Shown piece by piece: positions 49,090 through 57,080 of a DNA stretch of 64,000 nucleotides. The number at the start of each line of letters is the position of its first letter. Positions within the stretch are counted from its first letter, which is position 1. The stretch is taken from positions 3,720,001 through 3,784,000 of the forward strand of contig NZ_JABBFX010000001.1 in assembly GCF_012927085.1 (NCBI RefSeq). Reading direction: 5' to 3'. This stretch comes from Ramlibacter agri (GTDB lineage Bacteria; Pseudomonadota; Gammaproteobacteria; Burkholderiales; Burkholderiaceae_C). The translations under genes were made by a program, and so were the position numbers. Below the pieces are notes generated by a model that saw only the letters and a list, made by a program, of their open reading frames with translations, had not been told where the DNA came from and ran no database searches.

Positions 49090-50654
49090 ACGTCGCCGAC
49101 CAATTGCACCGCTGCGCGCTGCTGTATGGCGACGCCGTCGCCGCGCGCTGCGAGGACGAAGTCCGCAGCTTTGCCGAGCTCGAGGAACGCAGCAACCGCC
49201 TGGCCCATGCGCTGCTCGCGCGCGGCCTGAAGCATGGCGACCGCGTCGCCACCTGGCTGGAGAACTCCATCCGCTGCGTCGAGCTGGACTTCGCGCTGGC
49301 CAAGGCCGGCCTGGTGCGCGTCTCGCTCAACCCGCGCCTGACGCCGCGTGAGGCGCAGTACATCGTGCAGGACAGCGATGCCCGCTGCCTCGTCTGGGGC
49401 GCTTCCTTCGATGCGCAGATCGCGCAGGTGATGCAGGACGCGCCGCAGCTGGAACTGCGGGTGCGGGCCAGCGAAGGGACACCTGTGTCCGCCGCCGGCG
49501 AGGACTTCGAAGCCTTCCTGGCCAGCGGTGCGCCGCAGGCGCCTGGGCGCGCGATCGACGCCGAGGACCTCTACTGCCTCTTCTACACCTCGGGCACCAC
49601 CGGCCGGCCCAAGGGCGTGATGCTCACGCACCGCGCCATGCTGCACGTCGCCTGGAACCTGCTGATGGAAGTGGGGCCGCTCGCCATCGGCGAAAAGGTG
49701 CTGTTGATGCAGCCCCTGTCCCACGGCGCCGGCTTCTTCGTGCTGCCGCAGTGGATGAAGGGCGGCTGCAGCGTCATCATGCGCAGCTTCGACCCGGCCG
49801 AAGTGCTGCGCCTGGCAGCCGTGCACGAGATCGAGGTGATCAAGCTGATTCCCACCATGCTCCAGCGCATCCTGCGCGTGCCGGGCGTGGCGCAGGTGAA
49901 GCTGCCGAAGCTGCGAGCCATGATCTATGGCGCCAGCCCCATGCCGGCGGAGCCGCTGAAGCAGGCGATCGACGTCTTCGGGCCGGAGCGGCTGGTGCAG
50001 ATCTACGGCCAGAGCGAATGCCCGGTGACGCTGTCAGTGCTGCACGCCGGCGAGCACCGGCTGGACCAGCCGTACCCGCAGCGCCTGCTTTCGGCCGGCC
50101 GGCCCTGGGCCACGGTGGAGATGCGCGTGGTCGACGACGACTTCCAGGACGTCGCACCCGGCGGCATCGGCGAGGTCGTGCTGCGCGGCCCGCACATGAT
50201 GAGCGGCTACTGGAAGAAGCCCGAGCAGACCCGCGAAGCACTGCGCGACGGCTGGCTGAAGACCAAGGACATGGGGCGCATCGACGAGCACGGCTACGTG
50301 TACCTGCTGGGTCGCAAGGACGAGATGATCATCAGCGGCGGCTACAACATCGCGCCGCGCGAGGTCGAGGACGTGCTGTACCAGCACGCCGGCGTGCAGG
50401 AAGCCGCGGTGGTGGGCGAGAGCGACACCGAATGGGGCCAGGCTGTGGTCGCCTACGTGGTGCTGCGCGACACCCACGCGGGCCAGGGGCGCGAGCTGCT
50501 GGCCTTCTCGCGCGAGCAGCTCGGGTTCAAGAAGCCGCAGCGCATCTACACGCTGCCCGAACTGCCCAAGAACGCCGCCGGCAAGATCCAGAAGAGCGCG
50601 CTCAAGCCGGCGCTCGCCATCGAATGCCTGCATGGAAAGGAGGCCCGTGCATGA
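49086..50654 (+). CDS. AMP-forming acyl-CoA synthetase
   Basis: 522 aa. ANL superfamily: P-loop YTSGTTGRPKGVMLTH, YGQSECP (A5-like), GWLKTKDMGRIDEHGYVYLLGRKDEMIISGGYNIAPREVED hinge region and catalytic Lys in PKNAAGKIQKSALK. It activates a carboxylic acid to the CoA thioester, giving the mutase or thiolase their substrate. Chain-length preference is not readable. ATGA overlaps on both sides imply tight coupling. Confidence 0.93.
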   Translation: MNVADQLHRCALLYGDAVAARCEDEVRSFAELEERSNRLAHALLARGLKHGDRVATWLENSIRCVELDFALAKAGLVRVSLNPRLTPREAQYIVQDSDARCLVWGASFDAQIAQVMQDAPQLELRVRASEGTPVSAAGEDFEAFLASGAPQAPGRAIDAEDLYCLFYTSGTTGRPKGVMLTHRAMLHVAWNLLMEVGPLAIGEKVLLMQPLSHGAGFFVLPQWMKGGCSVIMRSFDPAEVLRLAAVHEIEVIKLIPTMLQRILRVPGVAQVKLPKLRAMIYGASPMPAEPLKQAIDVFGPERLVQIYGQSECPVTLSVLHAGEHRLDQPYPQRLLSAGRPWATVEMRVVDDDFQDVAPGGIGEVVLRGPHMMSGYWKKPEQTREALRDGWLKTKDMGRIDEHGYVYLLGRKDEMIISGGYNIAPREVEDVLYQHAGVQEAAVVGESDTEWGQAVVAYVVLRDTHAGQGRELLAFSREQLGFKKPQRIYTLPELPKNAAGKIQKSALKPALAIECLHGKEARA

Positions 50655-51958
50655 TCGAAGCCCTGGGACGCCAGCTGCGTGAGGTCGCCTGGCGCAAGCT
50701 GTCGGAACCGGCACGGCGCAAGCTGCTGCTGTGCCTGCTCGCGAACCTGTCGGTCGCCGTTGCCGGGCGCAGCGCGCTGCGACTGCCGCGTCCCGCCGCG
50801 GGCAGCGGCCATCTGCTGCTCGATGGCGGCGAGACCGGCAGCGCGCGCGAAGCGGCTTTCTTCAATGGCGCGCTGATGCATGCGCGCACGCAGGACGACT
50901 TCCATCCGGCCGGCAACCTGCACATCGCCACCCTCGTGCTGCCGGCGCTGCTGGCGGAGGCGGAACGCCGCGAGGTGACGGGCGAAACCTTCCTCGATGC
51001 CATGGCCGTGGGCTACGCCTGCGCCGTGGGCCTGTCGCGCCGCTTCTCGCCGCTGAACACGCCGCGCGGCCTGCGCTCCACCTGCCTGTATGCCGGCATG
51101 GGCGCGGCGGCGGCCGTGGCGCGCCTGCGCGGGCAGGACGCCCGCGCCATCGGCAACACCGTCGCGCTGGCCTCGCAGTCGTCCTTCGGCACCACGCAGT
51201 GCTGGCGCGATGGCTCCGACGAGTACCAACTGCACGCCGCCAACGCCGCCAGCCAGGCGCTGCTGTGCGCGGAGCTGACCGAAGCCGGGGTGGCGGGCGG
51301 CGCGCATGCGCTCGATGGCCCGTCCGGCTTCTATCCGGCGCTGCTGGGGCGCACGCCTTCCTTCGAGGAGATCGCCCCCGATTTCGAGCCCGATGCCGCG
51401 ATCGTGGAGTCGGTCCTCAAGCGCTACCCGGTCAGCGGCATCTGCCAGCCCGTGGTGCGCCTGACCGAGAAGCTGGCGCGCCAGCTGGCCGGCCGCCGCA
51501 TCGAGAAGGTGCGGGTCGAAATGAACGCTTTCGAGATGAACTATCCCGGGACGCTCAACGCCGGGCCCGAGTTCCGGTCTTTCTCCGACCGCCTCATGAG
51601 CGCGCGCTTCTGCGCCGCTTCGGTGCTGGAGGCCGGCCGCTTCGACTTCGACGCCTTCCTGCGACCACTGTCGCGCGAGGCTTCGCGGCTGGTGGCGGCG
51701 ACGGACGTGGAAGCCGCGCAGGACCTGGGCACGCTCAGCTGCCGCGTCACGCTGGCGGTCGAGGGCGGCGAGCAGGTGGCGGGCGAACTGCGCGATGGCG
51801 GCAAGGAGCTCGCGATCGAGTGGGACACGATCACCGCCTGGACGGAAGAACTGTGGAGCGCCGCCGGCCGGAGCGCCGCGGCCTGCGAGCGCGCGCGGAA
51901 GGCGGTGCTGGCCCTGCCGAACACGGGCTTCCGGGGCCTCCGCGCCGCGCTGGAGTGA
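50651..51958 (+). CDS. MmgE/PrpD family protein
   Basis: 435 aa. The all-helical MmgE/PrpD domain is visible: FFNGALMHARTQDDFHPAGNLHIATLVLPALLAEAERREVTGETFLDAMAVGYACAVGLSRRF, then FGTTQCWRDGSDEYQLHAANAASQALLCAELTEAGVAG. The family contains 2-methylcitrate dehydratase and cis-aconitate decarboxylase, so (de)hydration or decarboxylation of a polycarboxylic acid is plausible. The final gene of the coupled string; the next gene has its own -10. Confidence 0.87.
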   Translation: MIEALGRQLREVAWRKLSEPARRKLLLCLLANLSVAVAGRSALRLPRPAAGSGHLLLDGGETGSAREAAFFNGALMHARTQDDFHPAGNLHIATLVLPALLAEAERREVTGETFLDAMAVGYACAVGLSRRFSPLNTPRGLRSTCLYAGMGAAAAVARLRGQDARAIGNTVALASQSSFGTTQCWRDGSDEYQLHAANAASQALLCAELTEAGVAGGAHALDGPSGFYPALLGRTPSFEEIAPDFEPDAAIVESVLKRYPVSGICQPVVRLTEKLARQLAGRRIEKVRVEMNAFEMNYPGTLNAGPEFRSFSDRLMSARFCAASVLEAGRFDFDAFLRPLSREASRLVAATDVEAAQDLGTLSCRVTLAVEGGEQVAGELRDGGKELAIEWDTITAWTEELWSAAGRSAAACERARKAVLALPNTGFRGLRAALE

Positions 51959-51979
51959 TCGGGGCGGCGGCGTTCTTCC

Positions 51980-51985
51980 TAGAAT
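51980..51985 (+). promoter_or_regulatory. Candidate -10 element (TAGAAT) before the panE-like gene
   Basis: TAGAAT ends 6 bp before ATG 51992, predicting a leaderless transcript separate from the upstream operon. No clear -35 seen. Confidence 0.4.
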
Positions 51986-51991
51986 GCCGCC

Positions 51992-52903
51992 ATGCCTTCC
52001 ACTCCCTCCCTGAAAGTCGCCGTCATGGGCGCCGGCGCCGTCGGCTGCTACTTTGGCGGCATGCTGGCCCGTGCCGGCCATGAAGTCACTCTGATCGCCC
52101 GGCCGCAGCACGTGGACGTGATCCAGGCACAAGGCCTGCGTATGGAAACCCGCAGTTTCGACGAACAGGTGCGGCTCGCGGCCACCAGCGACCCGGCCGG
52201 GGTGGCTGGCGCCGACGTGGTGTTGTTCTCGGTCAAGTCCATGGCGACCGAAAGCGCGGGCGAGCAGATCCGGCCGCACCTGCGGCCGGACGCGCTGGTT
52301 CTGTGCCTGCAGAACGGCGTGGACAACGCCGACCGCCTGCGCAGCGTGCTGCCGGAGCACCAAGTGGCGGCGGCCGTCGTCTACGTCGGCACGGAGATGG
52401 CCGGGCCCGGCCACCTCAAGCATCATGGCCGCGGCGAATTGGTCATCGACCCGTCGCCCGCGGCCGAGCGGCTGGCCGAGGCCTTGCGCGCGGCCGGCGT
52501 GCCGACCGAGCTTTCGGATAACGTGCGGGGCGCGCTGTGGCTCAAGCTGATCCTCAACAGCGCGTACAACGCGATTTCCGCCATCTCACAGCTGCCCTAC
52601 GGCAAGACGGTGAACAGCCCCGGCATCCGCGACGTCATGGACGACGTCATCGCCGAATGCCTGGCCGTGGCCCGTGCCGAAGGCGTGGTGGTGCCGGGCG
52701 AGGTGGCCGAGGTCGTGCGCAAGCTGCCGGAACAGATGCCCGCCCAGTACTCGTCCACGGCGCAGGACCTGGCGCGCGGCAAGCCCAGCGAGATCGACTA
52801 CCTGAACGGCTACGTCGATCGCCGCGGCGAGGCGCTGGGCATCCCGACGCCGGTGAACCGCACCTTGTGGGCGCTGGTGAAGCTGCTCGAAACGAAGTCC
52901 TGA
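51992..52903 (+). CDS. panE: 2-dehydropantoate 2-reductase (ketopantoate reductase) family
   Basis: 303 aa. NADP site VAVMGAGAVGCYFGGMLARAGHEV, conserved Lys in ALWLKLILNSAYNAISAI, and the C-terminal STAQDLARGKPSEIDYLNGYV. Family members make pantoate for CoA biosynthesis, but paralogues reduce other 2-keto acids; here it lies just past a CoA-ester pathway. The assignment to true PanE rests on family only. Confidence 0.85.
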   Translation: MPSTPSLKVAVMGAGAVGCYFGGMLARAGHEVTLIARPQHVDVIQAQGLRMETRSFDEQVRLAATSDPAGVAGADVVLFSVKSMATESAGEQIRPHLRPDALVLCLQNGVDNADRLRSVLPEHQVAAAVVYVGTEMAGPGHLKHHGRGELVIDPSPAAERLAEALRAAGVPTELSDNVRGALWLKLILNSAYNAISAISQLPYGKTVNSPGIRDVMDDVIAECLAVARAEGVVVPGEVAEVVRKLPEQMPAQYSSTAQDLARGKPSEIDYLNGYVDRRGEALGIPTPVNRTLWALVKLLETKS

Positions 52904-52910
52904 GGCAACG

Positions 52911-53504
52911 TTGTTTTCCTTGCGCTGGCGATTGCTGGGGCTGGCGCTGCTGCTGCCGGTGGCGGCCTGGTTCCTCGTCAAGCCGGTGAGGGTACTGGCG
53001 CCGACGCTGGTGGGCGTCACCTGCGTCCGCTCGAACGTATGCGTCGACGACCTGGCCCGGTCCGGCGACGCGCAGGCGCTGTACGACGAGGCCGTGGCCT
53101 TCGTCTCGGCCCGGCTCGCGCCCATGGACCGGCCGCCGCGCATCGTGTTCTGCTGGACGCAGCGCTGTGCCGAGGCCTTCGGCCTGGGCGACCGCGCCGC
53201 CGTGATGATGGGCACCTGGGGCGCGGTGATCGGACCGCGGGCCTGGACCTACTGGATCGTGCGCCACGAGCTGATCCACTACGTGCAAGCCCGCCACCTC
53301 AACGCGCTGGCCATGCTGCTGAAGCCGCGCTGGCTGGTCGAAGGCATGGCCTATGCCCTCAGCGAAGACCCGCGCCAGCCGCTGGCCGAGCCCTGGGAAA
53401 GCGACCGCCGCCGCTTCCTGGCGTGGTACGCCCATGTCGGGCCGGAGCGGATGTGGGAGGAGGCGCGAAGGCTGCGGCGACTCGCGCCGAACCGCGGGTC
53501 CTAG
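52911..53504 (+). CDS. Membrane-anchored putative zinc metallopeptidase (gluzincin-like)
   Basis: 197 aa from TTG 52911 (GAGG 5 bp upstream; no in-frame ATG keeps the N-terminus). One N-terminal membrane helix (about 8-22), a Cys-containing segment, then HELIH at 119-123 followed by WLVEGMAYALSED with Glu144. HExxH plus a downstream WLxEG Glu is the gluzincin metal site, so protease activity is plausible. I recognise no named family. Its stop lies in a CTAG shared with the convergent parE gene. Confidence 0.65.
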   Translation: MFSLRWRLLGLALLLPVAAWFLVKPVRVLAPTLVGVTCVRSNVCVDDLARSGDAQALYDEAVAFVSARLAPMDRPPRIVFCWTQRCAEAFGLGDRAAVMMGTWGAVIGPRAWTYWIVRHELIHYVQARHLNALAMLLKPRWLVEGMAYALSEDPRQPLAEPWESDRRRFLAWYAHVGPERMWEEARRLRRLAPNRGS

Positions 53505-53818
53505 AGCGATTCCTGGAGGTGGACGGGCAGGTCCCGGTTTGCATGCAGAACCCGCCACACCTCTACCAGGTCGGGGCGTTCAAAGTAGAACACGATGTAG
53601 GGGAACGATCGCATGGGCCACGATCGAAGCCCGTCGATGCCCAGCAACTGGGCGTACCGCGGTGAACCAGTGCCTGGATGCCGTGACAGATGTCCATAGG
53701 CGTCCTGAATCGCGTCCACGAACGCCAACGCAACATCGGCATCGCCTTTACCAAGGTAGTAGTCGACAGCGGACTCCACATCGCAATCTGCGAGCGCGCG
53801 CCGGACCAGCGGCTTCAT
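53501..53818 (-). CDS. parE: ParE/RelE-superfamily toxin
   Basis: 105 aa from ATG 53818; a longer reading to 53944 overlaps the antitoxin and is rejected. ParE pattern: VRRALADCDVESAVDYYLGKGDADVALAFVDAIQDAYGHLSRHPGTGSPRY, SFPYIVFYFERPDLVEVWRVLHANRD. ParE toxins poison DNA gyrase; RelE relatives cut mRNA. Start is 4 bp after the antitoxin stop. The pair is visibly lower in G+C than the neighbouring genes, suggesting acquisition. Confidence 0.9.
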   Translation of the reverse strand: MKPLVRRALADCDVESAVDYYLGKGDADVALAFVDAIQDAYGHLSRHPGTGSPRYAQLLGIDGLRSWPMRSFPYIVFYFERPDLVEVWRVLHANRDLPVHLQESL

Positions 53819-53822
53819 GTCG

Positions 53823-54098
53823 TCAGCGCTTGCGCGGCGTAGTCGTCTTCTTGCTGGAAGGCGGCGCTGACTTGCCGCGGACCCGGTCACGAAGGCCGTC
53901 GAAATAGACGGCGTCGGCTTCGCCCGTCCGCGGGGCCGTGGCACCTTCGAGGATGAGGTTGCGCAATTGCAGTCGGTCCTGTTCCCTCCGGATCAGGTCG
54001 CGGATGTATTCGCTGCTGGTTCCGTAGCCGCGTTCGGCCACCTGTTGGTCAACGAATTCCTTCATGCCTTCCGGCAGCGAGACGTTCATCGTTCCCAT
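53823..54098 (-). CDS. parD: ParD-type ribbon-helix-helix antitoxin
   Basis: 91 aa. N-terminal RHH DNA-binding unit MGTMNVSLPEGMKEFVDQQVAERGYGTSSEYIRDLIRREQDRLQLRNLILEG followed by a toxin-wrapping tail and a basic end. It neutralises ParE and represses its own promoter. Start at 54098 matches the usual MxTMNVSLP; ATG 54089 is an alternative. Confidence 0.93.
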   Translation of the reverse strand: MGTMNVSLPEGMKEFVDQQVAERGYGTSSEYIRDLIRREQDRLQLRNLILEGATAPRTGEADAVYFDGLRDRVRGKSAPPSSKKTTTPRKR

Positions 54099-54104
54099 GA
54101 TCAG

Positions 54105-54133
54105 AGCCTAGCCATTTTGCCAAATTTTGGCAA
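54105..54133 (-). promoter_or_regulatory. parDE promoter with overlapping palindromic operator
   Basis: Minus strand: -35 TTGCCA (54133-54128), exact 17-bp spacer, -10 TAGGCT (54110-54105). The palindrome TTGCCAAA-T-TTTGGCAA (54117-54133) covers the -35 and half the spacer, the expected position for ParD autorepression. The -10 ends only 6 bp before ATG 54098, so the message may be leaderless. Confidence 0.75.
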
Positions 54134-54293
54134 GAATCGTCCCCATCGCATGGGCGCGGCATCTTCGTTCCGTGATCGACCGATACCCGCTTCGATATTC
54201 GCGTCTCCCCTTCCTCGACACCCCGCGCCGCGGCGCGTAGAGTGATTTCCCCCCGCGCTTTCCCTGCGCCGGGTTTCCATCGAGGAGGCATGC

Positions 54294-55289
54294 ATGAACA
54301 GGCAGTCGCTTCTCAGGATCGCGGGCTTCGCGCTCGCCGCTCTTCTTGCCGCGGCACCCGCGGCGGCCCAGAAGAAGACCCTCGCGGTCGTCGTCAAGGG
54401 CCTGGACAACCCCTTCTTCACGGTGCTCGGCGACGGCTGCGCCAAGTGGAACAAGGAGAACCCGAACTCCGAGTACACCTGCCTGTACACCGGCCCGGCC
54501 TCCAGCGCCGACGAGGCCGGCGAGGTCCAGATCGTCGAGGACCTCATCAACAAGGGCGTCGCGGGCATCGCCATCTCGCCATCCAACGCGCCGGCCATGG
54601 CCAAGATGCTGAAGGACAAGAAGCCGACGATGCCCATCATGACCATCGATGCCGACCTGGCGGCGGCGGACCGGTCGCTGCGCACCACTTACCTGGGCAC
54701 CAACAACTACGACATGGGCGTGCTGATGGCGAGGCACCTCAAGGAGCTCAAGCCCAAGGGCGGCAGCGTCTGCCTGCAGCTGGGCAACGTGGCGGCCGAC
54801 AACATCAACGCGCGCGCCGCGGGCTTCCGCGACACCATCGCCGGCAAGAAGGGCGTGGCCAAGCTGGCCGGCGAAGGTGGCTGGAGCGAGGTGGCGGGCT
54901 GCCCGCTGTTCACCAACGACCAGATCGACCTGGCCAACCAGCAGATGGCCGACGTGTTCACGAAGAACCCGAAGCTCGATGCCTTCATCCTGGTTGGCGG
55001 CTGGGCGCAGTTCGGCCCGCAGGCCTATGCACAGGTCACCGACCAGGTGATGCCCAAGCTCAAGACCAAGGACCTGATCATCGTGGCCGGCGACACGCTG
55101 CCGCCGCAACTGGACGCGCTGAAGGGCGGCCGCAGCCATGCGCAGATCGGCCAGCGGCCCTTCGAGATGGGCTACCGCGCGCCGACCGTGCTGATCGACC
55201 TGATCAACAAGAAGAAGGTGACGGACCCGATGTACACCGGCCTGGACGAATGCACGCCGGCCAACCTGGGCAAGTGCCCGGCCAAGTAA
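54294..55289 (+). CDS. Sugar ABC transporter solute-binding protein (RbsB-like)
   Basis: 331 aa. Signal peptide to about residue 25 (APAAAQ). Peripla_BP_4 pattern: KTLAVVVKGLDNPFFTVLGDGCAKW, IVEDLINKGVAGIAISPSNAPAM, TYLGTNNYDMGVLMARHL, and a C-terminal IGQRPFEMGYRAPTVLIDLINKK. Binds a sugar or sugar-like ligand for the adjacent ATPase and permease. The mature protein has several Cys, including a CLYTGP and a final CPAK. Confidence 0.9.
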   Translation: MNRQSLLRIAGFALAALLAAAPAAAQKKTLAVVVKGLDNPFFTVLGDGCAKWNKENPNSEYTCLYTGPASSADEAGEVQIVEDLINKGVAGIAISPSNAPAMAKMLKDKKPTMPIMTIDADLAAADRSLRTTYLGTNNYDMGVLMARHLKELKPKGGSVCLQLGNVAADNINARAAGFRDTIAGKKGVAKLAGEGGWSEVAGCPLFTNDQIDLANQQMADVFTKNPKLDAFILVGGWAQFGPQAYAQVTDQVMPKLKTKDLIIVAGDTLPPQLDALKGGRSHAQIGQRPFEMGYRAPTVLIDLINKKKVTDPMYTGLDECTPANLGKCPAK

Positions 55290-55296
55290 GCCGGGC

Positions 55297-56037
55297 GTGG
55301 CGGTCCTCGAGCTGAACGGGGTTTCCAAGCACTTCGGCGCCATCCAGGCGCTGAGCGGCGTGTCGCTTGCGCTGCAGGCCGGCGAGGTCGTCGGCCTGAT
55401 GGGCGACAACGGCGCCGGCAAGTCCACGCTGGTCAAGGTCATTGCCGGCAACTACCCGCAAAGCGTGGGCTGCATCGCGCTGGAAGGCCGCCCGGTCAGC
55501 TTCCGCAAACCGGCCGATGCGCGGGCGGCCGGCATCGAGATCGTCTACCAGGACCTCGCGCTGTGCGACAACCTGACGGCGGCCGAGAACGTCTACCTGG
55601 GACGCGAGCTGCGCAAGGGCATCGGGCCCCTGCGGATCCTCGACTACGCGGCGATGCGCAAGCGCGCCGGCGAGCTGTTCGCCGAGCTCAAGTCCGAGAC
55701 GCGTCCGCGCGACCTCGTGCGGCGCATGTCCGGCGGCCAGCGCCAGGCGGTGGCGATCGCGCGCACGCGGCTGGCCGATCCGCGCATCGTGCTGATGGAC
55801 GAACCGACGGCGGCCATCAGCGTGCGCCAGGTGGCGGAGGTGCTGGCCCTGATCCGGCGGCTGCGCGAGCACGGCATCGCGGTGGTCCTGATCAGCCACC
55901 GGATGCCTGACGTGTTCGCGGTGGCGGACCGCATCGTGGTGCTGCGGCGGGGTTCGAAGGTGGCCGACAAGCCGGTGGCCGAAAGCACGCCGGAGGAAGT
56001 CACCGGCCTCATCACCGGCGCGATCGAGAGGGCGTGA
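55297..56037 (+). CDS. Sugar ABC transporter ATPase, single domain (FrcA-like)
   Basis: 246 aa from GTG 55297 (7 bp after the binding-protein stop). Walker A GDNGAGKST, signature MSGGQRQAVAIARTRLADPRIVLMDEPTAAIS, H-loop ISHRM. A single ABC domain, unlike two-domain RbsA; this fits FrcA-type systems. TGATG junction with the permease gene. Confidence 0.9.
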   Translation: MAVLELNGVSKHFGAIQALSGVSLALQAGEVVGLMGDNGAGKSTLVKVIAGNYPQSVGCIALEGRPVSFRKPADARAAGIEIVYQDLALCDNLTAAENVYLGRELRKGIGPLRILDYAAMRKRAGELFAELKSETRPRDLVRRMSGGQRQAVAIARTRLADPRIVLMDEPTAAISVRQVAEVLALIRRLREHGIAVVLISHRMPDVFAVADRIVVLRRGSKVADKPVAESTPEEVTGLITGAIERA

Positions 56038-57080
56038 TGGTTCGCGATGACGACGTAGCTGCCAGCCTGGACGAGGCCATCGCGCATTCGGCGCACCGGC
56101 ATTGGCTGGCCTGGGTCGTCGGCCAGCAGACTTTCTGGGTCACGGTGGCGGCCATCGTCGCCTTCGTGGTGCTGACGCTCACCAGCGTCGTCTTCGCCAC
56201 CCAGCAGAACCTGTTCAACGTCACGCGCAACTTCGCCTTCGTGGCCATCATCGCCATCGGCATGACGGCGGTCATCGTCAGCGGCGGCATCGACCTGTCG
56301 GTGGGCGCGGTGCTGGTGCTCTCGGGCATGGTGATCGGCATGACCATGCACGACGGCATGTCGGTGTGGCTGGCGGTTCCGCTGGCACTGGGCGCGGCGC
56401 TGCTGGTGGGCGCGATCAATGGCGTGCTGATCGCGTATGTCGGCGTGCCGGCCTTCGTCGTCACGCTGGGCATGCTGTCCATCGCGCGCAGCCTGGCGAT
56501 GGTGCTTTCGGACAACCGCATGGTGTACGAGTTCGGCCCGGACCAGCCGAAGCTGCTGGTCCTGGGCGGCGGATTCATCGACCTGCCGATTCCCTTCGCG
56601 GCGGCGGTGCGCATCCCCAACCCGGTGCTCGTGCTGTTGGTGCTGCTGCTGGCGGCCAGCTTCGCCTTCCGCTGGACGCGCTGGGGCCGGCACCTGTTCG
56701 CCATCGGCGGCAACGAGCGCGCGGCTGTCCTCACCGGCGTGCCGGTGAAGCGCACCAAGGTCAGCGTCTACATGTTCTGCAGCTTCTGCGCCGGCATCGC
56801 GGGCATCCTGGAGGTGGGCTGGCTGGGGACGATCACCACCGGGCTGGGGCAGGGCATGGAACTCACCGTGATCGCGGCAGCCGTGATCGGCGGCGCGAAC
56901 CTGGCGGGTGGGGCGGGAACGGCCTTCGGTGCGGTGGTGGGGGCGGCGTTGATCGAGGTGATCCGGAACAGCCTGACCTTGCTGGGCGTCAGTACCTTCT
57001 GGCAGGGGACTTTCGTCGGCGGGTTCATCGTGGTGGCGGCGCTGTTCGATCGCTTCCGCTCGCGCGAAGCGGGTGAGTAG
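56037..57080 (+). CDS. Sugar ABC transporter permease (RbsC-like)
   Basis: 347 aa from ATG 56037 (GTG 56034 is also possible). About eight to nine hydrophobic helices with the BPD_transp_2 motif VSGGIDLSVGAVLVLSGMVIGM, YVGVPAFVVTLGML, FAIGGNERAAVLTGVPVKRTKV and GGANLAGGAGTAFGAVVGA. Its last 56 nt overlap the 3' end of the antisense racemase-like gene. Confidence 0.92.
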   Translation: MVRDDDVAASLDEAIAHSAHRHWLAWVVGQQTFWVTVAAIVAFVVLTLTSVVFATQQNLFNVTRNFAFVAIIAIGMTAVIVSGGIDLSVGAVLVLSGMVIGMTMHDGMSVWLAVPLALGAALLVGAINGVLIAYVGVPAFVVTLGMLSIARSLAMVLSDNRMVYEFGPDQPKLLVLGGGFIDLPIPFAAAVRIPNPVLVLLVLLLAASFAFRWTRWGRHLFAIGGNERAAVLTGVPVKRTKVSVYMFCSFCAGIAGILEVGWLGTITTGLGQGMELTVIAAAVIGGANLAGGAGTAFGAVVGAALIEVIRNSLTLLGVSTFWQGTFVGGFIVVAALFDRFRSREAGE

